Source of the DNA: a virus | Direction: 5' to 3' (one strand) | IMG/VR virus record: IMGVR_UViG_3300028766_000025 | Coordinates: 1-30,959 of that record | DNA length: 30,959 nt | Part shown: positions 19,593-27,196 of the stretch, in pieces | Layout of the letters: every line of letters starts with the position of its first letter | Position numbering within the stretch: position 1 is the first letter of the stretch | Notes under the pieces: generated by a model | What the model saw: only the letters and a program-made list of their open reading frames with translations | The model's database searches: none | What the model was told of the DNA's origin: nothing | Translations under genes and position numbers: made by a program

Positions 19593-20565
19593 GCGAATAG
19601 GATTCATTGCCCGGTGCGATGATACCGGACTCGGCGTCGAGTCTATGGAGTTCGTTGAGCATGTGAAGCCGGACAAGATCATGACGCTCATGATCGGATA
19701 CAAGAAGCAGCACCCCGAGCGATTCCCTGGCTCGACCGTGATCAGGGGCGTACCGAGCGAGCATGAGATCCGCACATGGCTCGAAGGACTCGACGTGGTG
19801 TTCGCAATCGAGACTGGCTATCATCCGTTCTTCTTCTCGATATGCCACCGCGCCGGCGTGAAAACGATCCTGCGCGTGAATTACGAATACCTCGACGTAT
19901 GCACCGGCATCAATCGCCCCGATCTCTTCCTGCTGCCGACGCCATGGCATGAAGCTGACGTACCGAATCCCAAAAAGGTGCTACCGTTCCCCATCAATAC
20001 CGATCGCGTGAAAGCGCGGGAGATCAAAACGGCGCAGACGTTCGTCCACATCGCAGGCCACCGCGGGTATATGGACCGGAACGGAACGGAACTATTCCTC
20101 CGCGTGATTCCCTTGGTGAAAAGCCCGGCGAAGTTCATCATCTACGACCAAGCGGGCGGCCTGAAGACAAAAGACAAACGCGCCGAGATCAGGGGAGAAG
20201 CGAAGCACTACTGGGATATGTATGCCGACGGCGACGTTCTCGTGATCCCTCGAAAGCATTCCGGGCAATGCCTCCCCATGAGGGAAGCAATGGCGGCAGG
20301 TATGCCGACATTGATGCCCGATATGGACCCGCAAAACAAGATCCTCGAGCCGGAGTGGCTCATCCCGATCCGCCGCGAGCTATCGGTGGATATCAAGAAG
20401 CGAATCGAGTATGCGGATATCGATCCGGCAAAGGTCGCACAAAAAATAGACGAATGGTATAATAAAAATATATGGCAGACTTCCTCAAAGTTGATAAAGA
20501 AGGCACAGTCCGAAAATTGGACGGCACTCCTACCGGAGTATCTCAAGCTCCTGCAAAATCTGTAG
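19570..20565 (+). CDS. Glycosyltransferase, GT-B / family 4-like
   Basis: 331 residues from ATG 19570; an earlier in-frame ATG lies far inside the methyltransferase. An N-terminal Rossmann half has 'KRIGFIARCDDTGLGVESME' and 'YHPFFFSICHRAGVKTILRV'. A C-terminal half has 'QTFVHIAGHRGYMDRNG', 'KFIIYDQAGG' and 'VIPRKHSGQCLPMREAMAAG', the last matching the sugar-nucleotide site of GT4 enzymes (P...G.gl...EAmA.G.P). It completes the GT-FkbM-FkbM-GT cassette. The last 94 nt overlap the next gene in another frame, and its promoter-like element lies inside this coding region. Confidence 0.85.
   Translation: MERAKTNKRIGFIARCDDTGLGVESMEFVEHVKPDKIMTLMIGYKKQHPERFPGSTVIRGVPSEHEIRTWLEGLDVVFAIETGYHPFFFSICHRAGVKTILRVNYEYLDVCTGINRPDLFLLPTPWHEADVPNPKKVLPFPINTDRVKAREIKTAQTFVHIAGHRGYMDRNGTELFLRVIPLVKSPAKFIIYDQAGGLKTKDKRAEIRGEAKHYWDMYADGDVLVIPRKHSGQCLPMREAMAAGMPTLMPDMDPQNKILEPEWLIPIRRELSVDIKKRIEYADIDPAKVAQKIDEWYNKNIWQTSSKLIKKAQSENWTALLPEYLKLLQNL
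20455..20463 (+). promoter_or_regulatory. Extended -10 element inside the glycosyltransferase gene
   Basis: TGGTATAAT (TGn plus a perfect TATAAT, 20458-20463) ends 8 nt before the ATG at 20472. Spacing predicts a transcript starting at or within a few bases of the ATG, without leader. The -35 region (TCGCAC at 20435-20440) is poor, as is usual for extended -10 promoters. Confidence 0.5.
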
Positions 20566-20867
20566 CACAGAAAGAGCAGGACGCATTGAACGATCCGTGC
20601 CAAGCGCTTGTGGATAAGTACCAGATCCCGCAAGAGATCGTGGGCAAGGTTATGAGCCGCAAGGATACGATCGGCTCGATCATCCAAGCGAACCTCGACG
20701 GCCTCCAGCGCGACTACATCATGGAAAAGTATTACAGCAAGCAGCTGATCATCAGCACTGCGCAGTCGCAGGTGTGGCGCCAGCAGCTCGGGGTGATCCA
20801 ACAGAGCATCAAAGGAAAGGTGGCGATCGTGGAGTACTTGACACCCCTCTACCGGGAGTTAGAATAA
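20472..20867 (+). CDS. Hypothetical helical protein, 131 aa
   Basis: Starts inside the glycosyltransferase gene and overlaps it by 94 nt. Begins 'MADFLKVDKEGTVRKLDGTP' and continues with helical sequence ('VGKVMSRKDTIGSIIQANLD', 'ISTAQSQVWRQQLGVIQQSI'). The N-terminal composition and a well-formed promoter in front support the overlap being real. No family is recognised; it sits before the second RNA element and the connector gene. Confidence 0.65.
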   Translation: MADFLKVDKEGTVRKLDGTPTGVSQAPAKSVAQKEQDALNDPCQALVDKYQIPQEIVGKVMSRKDTIGSIIQANLDGLQRDYIMEKYYSKQLIISTAQSQVWRQQLGVIQQSIKGKVAIVEYLTPLYRELE

Positions 20868-20898
20868 ATCTATAGTTGCTGAAGCTACGGCGAGCAAC
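20868..20898 (+). ncRNA. Attenuator-like RNA element, copy 2
   Basis: GTTGCT (20875-20880) pairs with AGCAAC (20893-20898) around GAAGCTACGGCG (20881-20892). Compared with copy 1 the loop differs only by C to U, while the stem changes on both sides yet still pairs (GCGCT/AGCGC versus TTGCT/AGCAA). This is compensatory change, evidence that the stem matters. The 3' arm is again shared with the following terminator, giving two mutually exclusive structures. Confidence 0.65.
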
Positions 20899-20920
20899 CC
20901 CTGTCGGGGTTGCTTTTTTT
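20893..20920 (+). terminator. Intrinsic terminator before the connector gene
   Basis: AGCAACCCC (20893-20901), loop TGTC, GGGGTTGCT (20906-20914), with a run of seven T's (20914-20920) beginning at its final base. This is a complete rho-independent terminator. Its 5' arm can be taken by the upstream copy-2 hairpin, which would prevent termination. Confidence 0.9.
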
Positions 20921-20933
20921 ATCCACCAAAACC

Positions 20934-21686
20934 ATGCAATGGAGCGATCCCACTAACCATCAAGGCATCATCCAGCGAACATTCTTCAAGACGTTCGGAG
21001 ATTCGCTCGACCATAGCGCCGATTGGGCGCTGACCGACGTCACCGCATCGGGAAATCTTGCCCTTGCAAAGATTGCCACCGCACTGTGGAAGGCTTCGGA
21101 CATTTGGACGTGGGACGACACCAACCAGACCTCGCTTCCGGTCGCCACGACCAATCTCGTGAGCGGACAGACCGACTATAGCCTCGGCTCGACGATCCTT
21201 CAGATCAAAGGCGTCTCGATCCTCGACATCAATGGCAATTGGGAACCCCTGAACCAGATCGATCCCCTCGAAATCGAACGCGAGACTGGTATGGACTTCG
21301 ATTATTACAACAACATTCCGGGCCTGCCGGGCGAATACGCGCTGATCGGCAATTCTCTCTGGCTGAAGCCAGCCGCCGACAATGGGATATCCTGCACCAT
21401 GACAAACGGACTCAAGGTATGGGTCGCAAGGTCGACAACGCAATTCGCCGTTCCTGCGAGCTATGGCACTGCCGATACCACCGTGCCAGGGTTCGATTCA
21501 AACTTTCACGATGCTCTCTGCCTGTTCATGGCCGATGATTATCTGAGCGCGAACGGACAGGAGGCGAAGGGCGCTGGCTATGTAGCACAAGCCAATGCGA
21601 TCGTTCAAAGCCTCGCGCATGCGACCGGAACACGCGACAAAGATAAGCCGGACGTCGTCGGCATGCGTCCCGAGAGTATCGAATAA
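20934..21686 (+). CDS. Head-to-tail connector / neck-like protein (putative)
   Basis: 250 residues from ATG 20934; an ATG at 20910 lies in the terminator stem. Pattern: N-terminal helices ('FFKTFGDSLDHSADWALTDV', 'NLALAKIATALWKASDIWTW'), 'TTNLVSGQTDYSLGSTILQI', 'GEYALIGNSLWLKPAADNG', and 'VPGFDSNFHDALCLFMADDY'. The order 'G...Y.L......i.gV.i.d..G.w..L' then 'Y.l.GnsL.L.Pa' then a helical end occurs in phage connector or adaptor proteins that sit under the portal. Assignment is by pattern and position. Confidence 0.55.
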   Translation: MQWSDPTNHQGIIQRTFFKTFGDSLDHSADWALTDVTASGNLALAKIATALWKASDIWTWDDTNQTSLPVATTNLVSGQTDYSLGSTILQIKGVSILDINGNWEPLNQIDPLEIERETGMDFDYYNNIPGLPGEYALIGNSLWLKPAADNGISCTMTNGLKVWVARSTTQFAVPASYGTADTTVPGFDSNFHDALCLFMADDYLSANGQEAKGAGYVAQANAIVQSLAHATGTRDKDKPDVVGMRPESIE

Positions 21687-21703
21687 AAAATAACAATAAA
21701 TCT

Positions 21704-22273
21704 ATGAAAAAAATCACACACTTCATTCTTCATCTGCCCTATGTAGGGCCTGCAATCGGTTTCTATTTCGGAGTCAAGGGATATAACCGGATCAAAGCGA
21801 AGATCATCCGGCCAGTGGGACAGCATCTCACGATCCGCGATCTATTCCTGAACACCATGCCTTCATTCAACTCGCGCGTGAATAAGGGCGCCGACCTCAT
21901 CGGATCGCTTATCACCGGGACGAGCTTGAACAGCATCACGTCGCCTCTCCCGCCGAAGTACATCGCGCTCTCGCCGACCGTCCTCACGCCGGCGGCCGGT
22001 GATACCACGCTCTCCGGTGAAACAGCAAACTCCGGCCTCGCGCGAACCCTTGGAACGCAGGGAAGCTACACTGGCCCCAGCTCTCTCGACGGTGCGGCAT
22101 CATACACGGTGAGCAATACCTTCACCTGCGGAGCAACTCCGACAAACATCAACTCGGCAGCTCTCTTGGATGCGGCATCGAGCGGCAACCTGTTCGTCGA
22201 AGCGAACCTTTCGAGCCAGGCTACCCTCACGAATGGCGTCCAACTTCAGATCGTATGGACGGTAAATTACTAA
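21704..22273 (+). CDS. Phage structural / appendage protein
   Basis: 189 residues. The N-terminal ~30 residues include a short hydrophobic stretch ('FILHLPYVGPAIGFYFGVKG') and look unrelated to the rest. From ~90 on: 'ALSPTVLTPAAGDTTLSGET', 'SYTVSNTFTCGATPTNINSA' and 'FVEANLSSQATLTNGVQLQI', a beta-rich pattern (P.aaDTtLs.E....GlaR..GT......sy.v..tFt.....tI...aLf.a..Gnl......s....l..Gd.l...w.v) that I know from many phage tail or capsid-surface proteins. Confidence 0.65.
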   Translation: MKKITHFILHLPYVGPAIGFYFGVKGYNRIKAKIIRPVGQHLTIRDLFLNTMPSFNSRVNKGADLIGSLITGTSLNSITSPLPPKYIALSPTVLTPAAGDTTLSGETANSGLARTLGTQGSYTGPSSLDGAASYTVSNTFTCGATPTNINSAALLDAASSGNLFVEANLSSQATLTNGVQLQIVWTVNY

Positions 22274-22305
22274 GGTCGAAAAAAATAAAACATTAAAAAA
22301 ATATC

Positions 22306-22806
22306 ATGCTTCTTCTTTACCAAAACGGCGCAATGCCAACAACCGCAGCCCCGGTGAAAGTAACGACCGGAACGGCGATCAAGACGATGCTTCAGCTGAA
22401 ACTCAACTCGGGCGTCACCGGAAAAGTCGTAGAATGGGGTATCTCATTCGATGGATCGGCCGCCGCAACCCCGATCGAGTGCGAGCTGGTCGAGACAGGG
22501 ACGGTATTCGCCACCGTGACTGCTGCCGTGGCACAAGATATCACCCGCCTCAATCCACTCGAACAAGATCCAACGACTGCCTATGTGTCAGTCGGAACGA
22601 CCGCGACCGGATATACATCGACCGCAGAAGGTTCGATCACGGCAACGCGCGAGCTTGATTATCAGCTCGTCGCTCCGTCAAACCAGTACGTGAAGCAATT
22701 CCCGCTGGGACGTGAGCCTATGCTTAACGCCGCATCCGCGCTCCGCATCCGCGTGACCGCCGGCGCGGCAGTGAACGCTTACTGTTACGTCATCGTCGAA
22801 GTCTAG
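22306..22806 (+). CDS. Beta-rich virion protein
   Basis: 166 residues. 'PVKVTTGTAIKTMLQLKLNS', 'VVEWGISFDGSAAATPIECE', 'TAEGSITATRELDYQLVAPS' and 'YVKQFPLGREPMLNAASALR' form a pattern commonly seen in phage structural proteins. An N-terminal extension of ~10 residues precedes the conserved part, so ATG 22333 (MPTTAAPVK) may be the true start. Probably an exposed virion protein. It is followed by a GC hairpin. Confidence 0.65.
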   Translation: MLLLYQNGAMPTTAAPVKVTTGTAIKTMLQLKLNSGVTGKVVEWGISFDGSAAATPIECELVETGTVFATVTAAVAQDITRLNPLEQDPTTAYVSVGTTATGYTSTAEGSITATRELDYQLVAPSNQYVKQFPLGREPMLNAASALRIRVTAGAAVNAYCYVIVEV

Positions 22807-22818
22807 CGATGGAAAATC

Positions 22819-22838
22819 CCCCCCGCAAAAGCGGGGGG
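22819..22838 (+). promoter_or_regulatory. GC-only stem with AAAA tetraloop after a structural gene
   Basis: CCCCCCGC (22819-22826), loop AAAA, GCGGGGGG (22831-22838), very stable. No U-tract follows (AGTCGGATAAG), so it is more likely an mRNA 3' protection or pause structure than a terminator. A seventh unpaired C precedes the stem. Confidence 0.55.
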
Positions 22839-22866
22839 AGTCGGATAAGAATAGAAAAATACCACT

Positions 22867-23586
22867 ATGGCAATCGCACTAGATAATTCAGGTCAGGGAA
22901 ACAGCACATCGCAAGCCGCCGGTGTTGCTTTTACTTTTTCCTATACCGTCAATTCAAACGCGAACGGGATTTTAGTGATCGCCATTCAGACTGGAGATAA
23001 CGCTGGGTCAAACCATCAATCGCCATCGGCTGTTAGCTACGGTGGGCAGGCGCTCACAAATACCTCCGCAAGTTTTCTCGGAGCACAATGCTATATGTGG
23101 GTAGGGTATCTCCTCAATCCACCGACGGGATCGAATACGGTATCGGTGACGATCCCCAGCACCGGAAGCGGTTCGGGAGCGTCGCGCGAAATCGTATATT
23201 GCGGATCTTATACCGGAGTAAAACAAACCGGCGAGCCTGACAGCACAACAAACAGTAATGCAACTTCGGGAAGTACGTTTAGCACAAGTATCACCACTGC
23301 CGCAGACAACTCGTGGGCAATAGGACTATTTTTTAATAACCAAGGGCCAGCAATTTCAGCAAGCACGGGGACAACGTTGCGACAAAGTAGCACCGCCATT
23401 GGATCAGGAACACTTTTCGGAGATAGCAACGGCGTTATACATCCTGCCGGAAGTTATTCGATGAGTGTTACTGGCAACTCGGGATTTTGGGATGGAAGTC
23501 TTATATCAATCGCCCCAGCACCCTCTTCTCTTTCTATCCCGCCAATTAATATAAACCAGTCGGTGAAACGATCTAATTACTTCTAA
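22867..23586 (+). CDS. Beta-sandwich appendage protein (putative)
   Basis: 239 residues of Ser/Thr/Gly-rich strand-forming sequence: 'QAAGVAFTFSYTVNSNANGI', 'PSAVSYGGQALTNTSASFLG', 'YMWVGYLLNPPTGSNTVSVT', 'YCGSYTGVKQTGEPDSTTNS'. The sequence 'V.yGG.aLt.......W.GyL.nPptGsntV.vt' and 'SYTGV.Q' is a recurring exposed domain in phage and bacterial surface proteins. A tail-fibre or head-decoration role is likely; the receptor is unknown. Local base composition is more AT-rich than in neighbours (for example 'ttttttaataacc'), suggesting separate acquisition. Confidence 0.6.
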   Translation: MAIALDNSGQGNSTSQAAGVAFTFSYTVNSNANGILVIAIQTGDNAGSNHQSPSAVSYGGQALTNTSASFLGAQCYMWVGYLLNPPTGSNTVSVTIPSTGSGSGASREIVYCGSYTGVKQTGEPDSTTNSNATSGSTFSTSITTAADNSWAIGLFFNNQGPAISASTGTTLRQSSTAIGSGTLFGDSNGVIHPAGSYSMSVTGNSGFWDGSLISIAPAPSSLSIPPININQSVKRSNYF

Positions 23587-23588
23587 AA

Positions 23589-24038
23589 ATGGCACGTCAC
23601 GGTAGAGCATTTCCTATCAAGGCGCACATCGGCAAAATGCCCTTCGTGCAAAATTATAGTTTCGCTCTCACCGTGACGATGATGAACGCCGCCTCGAGGC
23701 TCACGACGCTGTTCGGGCAGCAGATGCAGTTCTTTTTCAATCTCTCGGTCTCGATGATGAACAATGCGTCTCGCCTCGCGGTCCTTACGACCGGCAATAT
23801 GAAAATCTTGGTGGTCAACATGATGAATGCCGCCAGCCGCTTCACTACACTGACGCCAAAAATCTTGGTCTATATCTTCAATTTGAGCGTGAACATGATG
23901 TACTCAGTAAACCGACTGACAAAATTCATCGTATCGATCCCCGGCCAATGGAACTTCCGCCCGAAAAATATCACCACCTGGACATTCCGCCCGAAAGACA
24001 ATCTTGGTCCGCAAAACATTCCATCCCAGCCAAACTAA
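23589..24038 (+). CDS. Protein with four MMN-A-SRL repeats
   Basis: 149 residues. Four imperfect repeats carry 'TMMNAASRLTTL', 'SMMNNASRLAVL', 'NMMNAASRFTTL' and 'NMMYSVNRLTKF', spaced ~22-28 residues apart and separated by strand-like hydrophobic sequence ('FNLSVSMMN', 'FNLSVNMMY'). The C terminus is Pro/Trp-rich ('WNFRPKNITTWTFRPK', a second short duplication). No family is recognised. Possibly a small trimeric fibre or plug protein with repeating folds, which is a guess. Confidence 0.55.
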   Translation: MARHGRAFPIKAHIGKMPFVQNYSFALTVTMMNAASRLTTLFGQQMQFFFNLSVSMMNNASRLAVLTTGNMKILVVNMMNAASRFTTLTPKILVYIFNLSVNMMYSVNRLTKFIVSIPGQWNFRPKNITTWTFRPKDNLGPQNIPSQPN

Positions 24039-24039
24039 A

Positions 24040-24369
24040 ATGACCACCTCCACTATTCTTCAAGATATGATGTTCGTGCTTGGGATTCTGGGCGTCATTT
24101 TTGGCATATACCAATACTTCAGGAATCCGCAGATCGCAGAGGATAAAAAAGCCGCACTGCTCGCGCAAGAGGTGAAGACACAGACGAACTCGGTAGATAG
24201 CCGATTCGAGGCGATGCAAGAGAATTTCAAAGGCCTTCTTCTCCAGAGTAACAATCACATTCATACCCTCGAGGTGAAGATCGACGAAATCAATAAAATC
24301 ATAGGGGACGTTCGGGTGAACGTGGCGACGCTCTCGACCATCATCGACGAGAGGATTCCGAAAAAATAA
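24040..24369 (+). CDS. Single-TM coiled-coil membrane protein, holin-like or spanin-like candidate
   Basis: 109 residues from ATG 24040, 1 nt after a stop. One transmembrane helix at ~9-27 ('DMMFVLGILGVIFGIYQYFR') is followed by charged helical sequence with heptad spacing ('HTLEVKIDEINKIIGDVRVN'). The N terminus is short and outside or periplasmic, the C terminus long. The shape fits small phage lysis-related or membrane-anchored proteins, but no specific holin family is recognised and no endolysin is seen in the window. Confidence 0.6.
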   Translation: MTTSTILQDMMFVLGILGVIFGIYQYFRNPQIAEDKKAALLAQEVKTQTNSVDSRFEAMQENFKGLLLQSNNHIHTLEVKIDEINKIIGDVRVNVATLSTIIDERIPKK

Positions 24370-24370
24370 C

Positions 24371-26236
24371 ATGGCAAAAAAAGGAACGACAACCACAAAG
24401 GATCCAAAAAGCACAGGCACTGATAGCGAGAAAGTATACTCGCAATTCGCCGGTGGCCTTCAGCGCGATGACAAGTCAGCGATCGCTGGCGGTGGATTGG
24501 CGATCGAGGAGCTTGATATCCTCGAAAACGCGAACTTCGTACGCCCGGCGCAGGTATTCTCCGCAGATGCTACCGTGCCGGCAAACCAAGCATTCCATTC
24601 CTACTGCGAAGATCCTCTTTTGGGGACCGGCTATGCCGTCGGAGGCGATAACAATGGCAACACCTATGCGCAGGTTTTTTATAATACGGCGATTGGAACG
24701 CCAACGGCGAGCGGATGGACGTCGGTGGGATCAAACGCGCCTCTTGTGGCAAACCCCATCTCGGGATCAGCCGTGCATTATGAGATCGAAAGCGGCGCAA
24801 CCACTCCTACGCTCGCGGTCTACTTCATCACCGGACAAAACGTGGTGACGCGCTATACGGCATCGGGAAACATTGCGACGACCGTATGGACGCTCTCGAC
24901 ACTCACCTCGAATATGGGGCATATCTCCTTCAGGGAGATCAATACGATCACCTATATCGCGGCAGGCAATTATATTTCAACGATTGATCCGGGCAGCACA
25001 TCGACCGGCCCGAACTTCAACGAGAAAGCCTTCGCGCTTCCTACCGGATACGTGGCCATCGACATCTGCCAGGCAGGGCAGTATTACTTCATTCTCGCGG
25101 AGACAAGCGACCTCATCTCGAACAAGTCGGTGATCTTCATCTGGGACGGCGTATCTCCTCAATATACCGATCAGATCCCGGTCCCTATGGGCGGACCCCA
25201 GTGGATATATAACTTCAAGCAGACGGTGACGATCTGCTGCACCGCTGGCGGCAAAATGAAGCTGTTCTACCTGAATGCGCCGACCGTGGGCGCCCTCTGC
25301 AAGGCATATCCGAACATTCAGATCCAAAACGTCCAGCTTCCAAACCAGACGCTGTGGATAGGAGCGACCGGAAACCACGGCGTCAACTGGGTGGTGCCGG
25401 TATCTCCCTCAAAGTCGGTATTCGTGAAAGACGACATCCTGTACTTTGCATTGTGGAAATTCGACAAGACCGCGCTCTATGCGCTGGGCCAGCTCGACTC
25501 AAAGAGTCCGTTCGCGCTCTGGCTCGCAAAACGATTCAGCACCGCAGACTATAGCCAAATGGTACCCTTCGCGGCCTACTGCTTCGGACAGAAAATCTTC
25601 GCCGCATTCCAGACCGGCTATTTCACGCAGGGAACGAACGCGACGAATTGCGCGATCTGCGACCCGGCGATCGCCAACAGAAGCTCTCAAGCGATATTCA
25701 CCAGCACGTGGGATGACGACGGCGAGCCAATGAACCCGAAAGACCTCATCCGGGCATATATGCAATCCTATCCGATCCCGCGCGGCTGTTCGCTCCAGCT
25801 CAACTTCGCATTCGATTATGGGACGACCTATACGACCATGGTGCAGGCCGGAAATAGCATCATGAATACCCTCAACCAGGTATTCTCGATCATGCGCCCG
25901 ACCGGCGCCCTCAACAAGAAGCTATTCCAGTGGCAGGTAGCATTCACATCGAGGCAATCCGTGGTGACGACCCTGAACGGCACTATCACCTCCTCTGCGA
26001 CGACCGTGGTCATCACCTCTGGGACTGGGTTTGTAAACGGCGACATCATCAGCATCGACCAAGAGCAGATGACGATCGTATCGGGAGGTGGAACGACTAC
26101 GCTCACCGTTACGCGCGGCACAAATGGCACGATACAATACCTTCATACGAGCGGTGTCAATGTGGTAGATCTAAGCGTAGCCCCACAGCTCACCGCAGTC
26201 GGGATGAGAAAAATAATCAAAGCCCTCGATGCCTAA
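24371..26236 (+). CDS. Tail hub / nozzle-like structural protein (putative)
   Basis: 621 residues. After a Lys/Thr-rich lead it is beta-rich and aromatic ('YAVGGDNNGNTYAQVFY', 'YYFILAETSDLISNKSVIFI'), with many short strand blocks like the beta-propeller proteins forming the tail nozzle of podoviruses, e.g. T7 gp12 (by analogy; no direct motif). Residues ~533-606 are a separate module ('TLNGTITSSATTVVITSGTG', 'GGGTTTLTVTRGTNGT') repeated twice in the next gene. The last 8 nt overlap the next start. Confidence 0.55.
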   Translation: MAKKGTTTTKDPKSTGTDSEKVYSQFAGGLQRDDKSAIAGGGLAIEELDILENANFVRPAQVFSADATVPANQAFHSYCEDPLLGTGYAVGGDNNGNTYAQVFYNTAIGTPTASGWTSVGSNAPLVANPISGSAVHYEIESGATTPTLAVYFITGQNVVTRYTASGNIATTVWTLSTLTSNMGHISFREINTITYIAAGNYISTIDPGSTSTGPNFNEKAFALPTGYVAIDICQAGQYYFILAETSDLISNKSVIFIWDGVSPQYTDQIPVPMGGPQWIYNFKQTVTICCTAGGKMKLFYLNAPTVGALCKAYPNIQIQNVQLPNQTLWIGATGNHGVNWVVPVSPSKSVFVKDDILYFALWKFDKTALYALGQLDSKSPFALWLAKRFSTADYSQMVPFAAYCFGQKIFAAFQTGYFTQGTNATNCAICDPAIANRSSQAIFTSTWDDDGEPMNPKDLIRAYMQSYPIPRGCSLQLNFAFDYGTTYTTMVQAGNSIMNTLNQVFSIMRPTGALNKKLFQWQVAFTSRQSVVTTLNGTITSSATTVVITSGTGFVNGDIISIDQEQMTIVSGGGTTTLTVTRGTNGTIQYLHTSGVNVVDLSVAPQLTAVGMRKIIKALDA

Positions 26237-27170
26237 CGAACTCGAAGACCTCCAAGAACAAATAGACTTCCTTTTTGCGCAGGTGAACAGCCTGAAGATC
26301 AACACGCTCCAATCAAATAGCGGGTATGGATCCGTGCCGATGTTCACAACGGGAGGTGCCGCTTGTGCAACGACCTTGAGCGCGGCGATAACCTCGATCA
26401 CGCAGACTGCCATCACGGTGGCCGCAGCGATCAACATTTTGAACACGACCTATATGCTGATCGATGACGAAATCGTCCAAGTGACCGCCGGAGGCACTAC
26501 GACAAGCCTCACGATCCTTCGGGGCCAGTTCGGCACGGTCCCGGCACTCCATGCGAACGGCGCCGTCGTAGACAATTCGCTCAATCCTTTTACCTATCTT
26601 AATCCGCTGAACCACGTACCTCTAAAGATCGCCATGAACGCGAGCTTCGTGATCGGCACGACCACAATCGGCATATCGAATGGCATCTATGAGTCACCGA
26701 AAGCGACGACCAACAACAAATCGCGGCAGATCTTCGAGTTCGCCATCCTTCAGCCAGGAACCGCAAGCGCACCGGCATATAACGGAATCACTACCCTTGG
26801 CGCCGCAATCACGACGACCACCGCAACGACGATCACGGTCACCTCGGGAACAAATATCGCAAACGGCCAATATATTCAGCTCGGATTGATGCCTCCACAA
26901 GCGGGAGAAATCATGCGCGTCGTGGCAGGCGGCGGTACGACGACATTGACGGTTCGGCGAGCGCAGCTCGGGTCGACGGCTGCGACGTACTCGAATGGTT
27001 CAGCAGTCTACCTATTCCCATACGGATACGTGTGCTATTTCATCCTCGGCGGGAACGGCATGCGTGCATGGATCGTGACGACGCCGAAAAATGTGATCGT
27101 ATTTTTTACGCAGATCGGGTCGGGATTTGCGAATACGACTCTCAACTTCACCCTCGACACTCTCGGCTAA
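26229..27170 (+). CDS. Tail protein with two copies of a ~70-residue beta module
   Basis: 313 residues. An N-terminal coiled coil ('ELEDLQEQIDFLFAQVNSLK') may trimerise it. Module 1 (res 48-116) and module 2 (res 188-261) share 'TTL.AAIT....T.ITV..........y..i......i..V.aGG.TT.LT..R.q.Gt..A..aNG'. The same module ends the previous protein. This sequence type is widespread in phage tail and fibre proteins. A short coiled-coil trimeric fibre attached to the hub is plausible. Confidence 0.65.
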   Translation: MPNELEDLQEQIDFLFAQVNSLKINTLQSNSGYGSVPMFTTGGAACATTLSAAITSITQTAITVAAAINILNTTYMLIDDEIVQVTAGGTTTSLTILRGQFGTVPALHANGAVVDNSLNPFTYLNPLNHVPLKIAMNASFVIGTTTIGISNGIYESPKATTNNKSRQIFEFAILQPGTASAPAYNGITTLGAAITTTTATTITVTSGTNIANGQYIQLGLMPPQAGEIMRVVAGGGTTTLTVRRAQLGSTAATYSNGSAVYLFPYGYVCYFILGGNGMRAWIVTTPKNVIVFFTQIGSGFANTTLNFTLDTLG

Positions 27171-27183
27171 AATATAAATGATA

Positions 27184-27189
27184 TATAAT
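27184..27189 (+). promoter_or_regulatory. -10 hexamer 7 nt before the internal virion protein gene
   Basis: A perfect TATAAT at 27184-27189 ends 7 nt before the ATG at 27197, in the short gap after the tail protein. It matches the spacing at 7269 and 20458 and predicts a leaderless mRNA for the ejection-protein genes. No good -35 is at the right distance; TCGACA (27154-27159) is 24 nt away. Confidence 0.5.
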
Positions 27190-27196
27190 TAAAACA

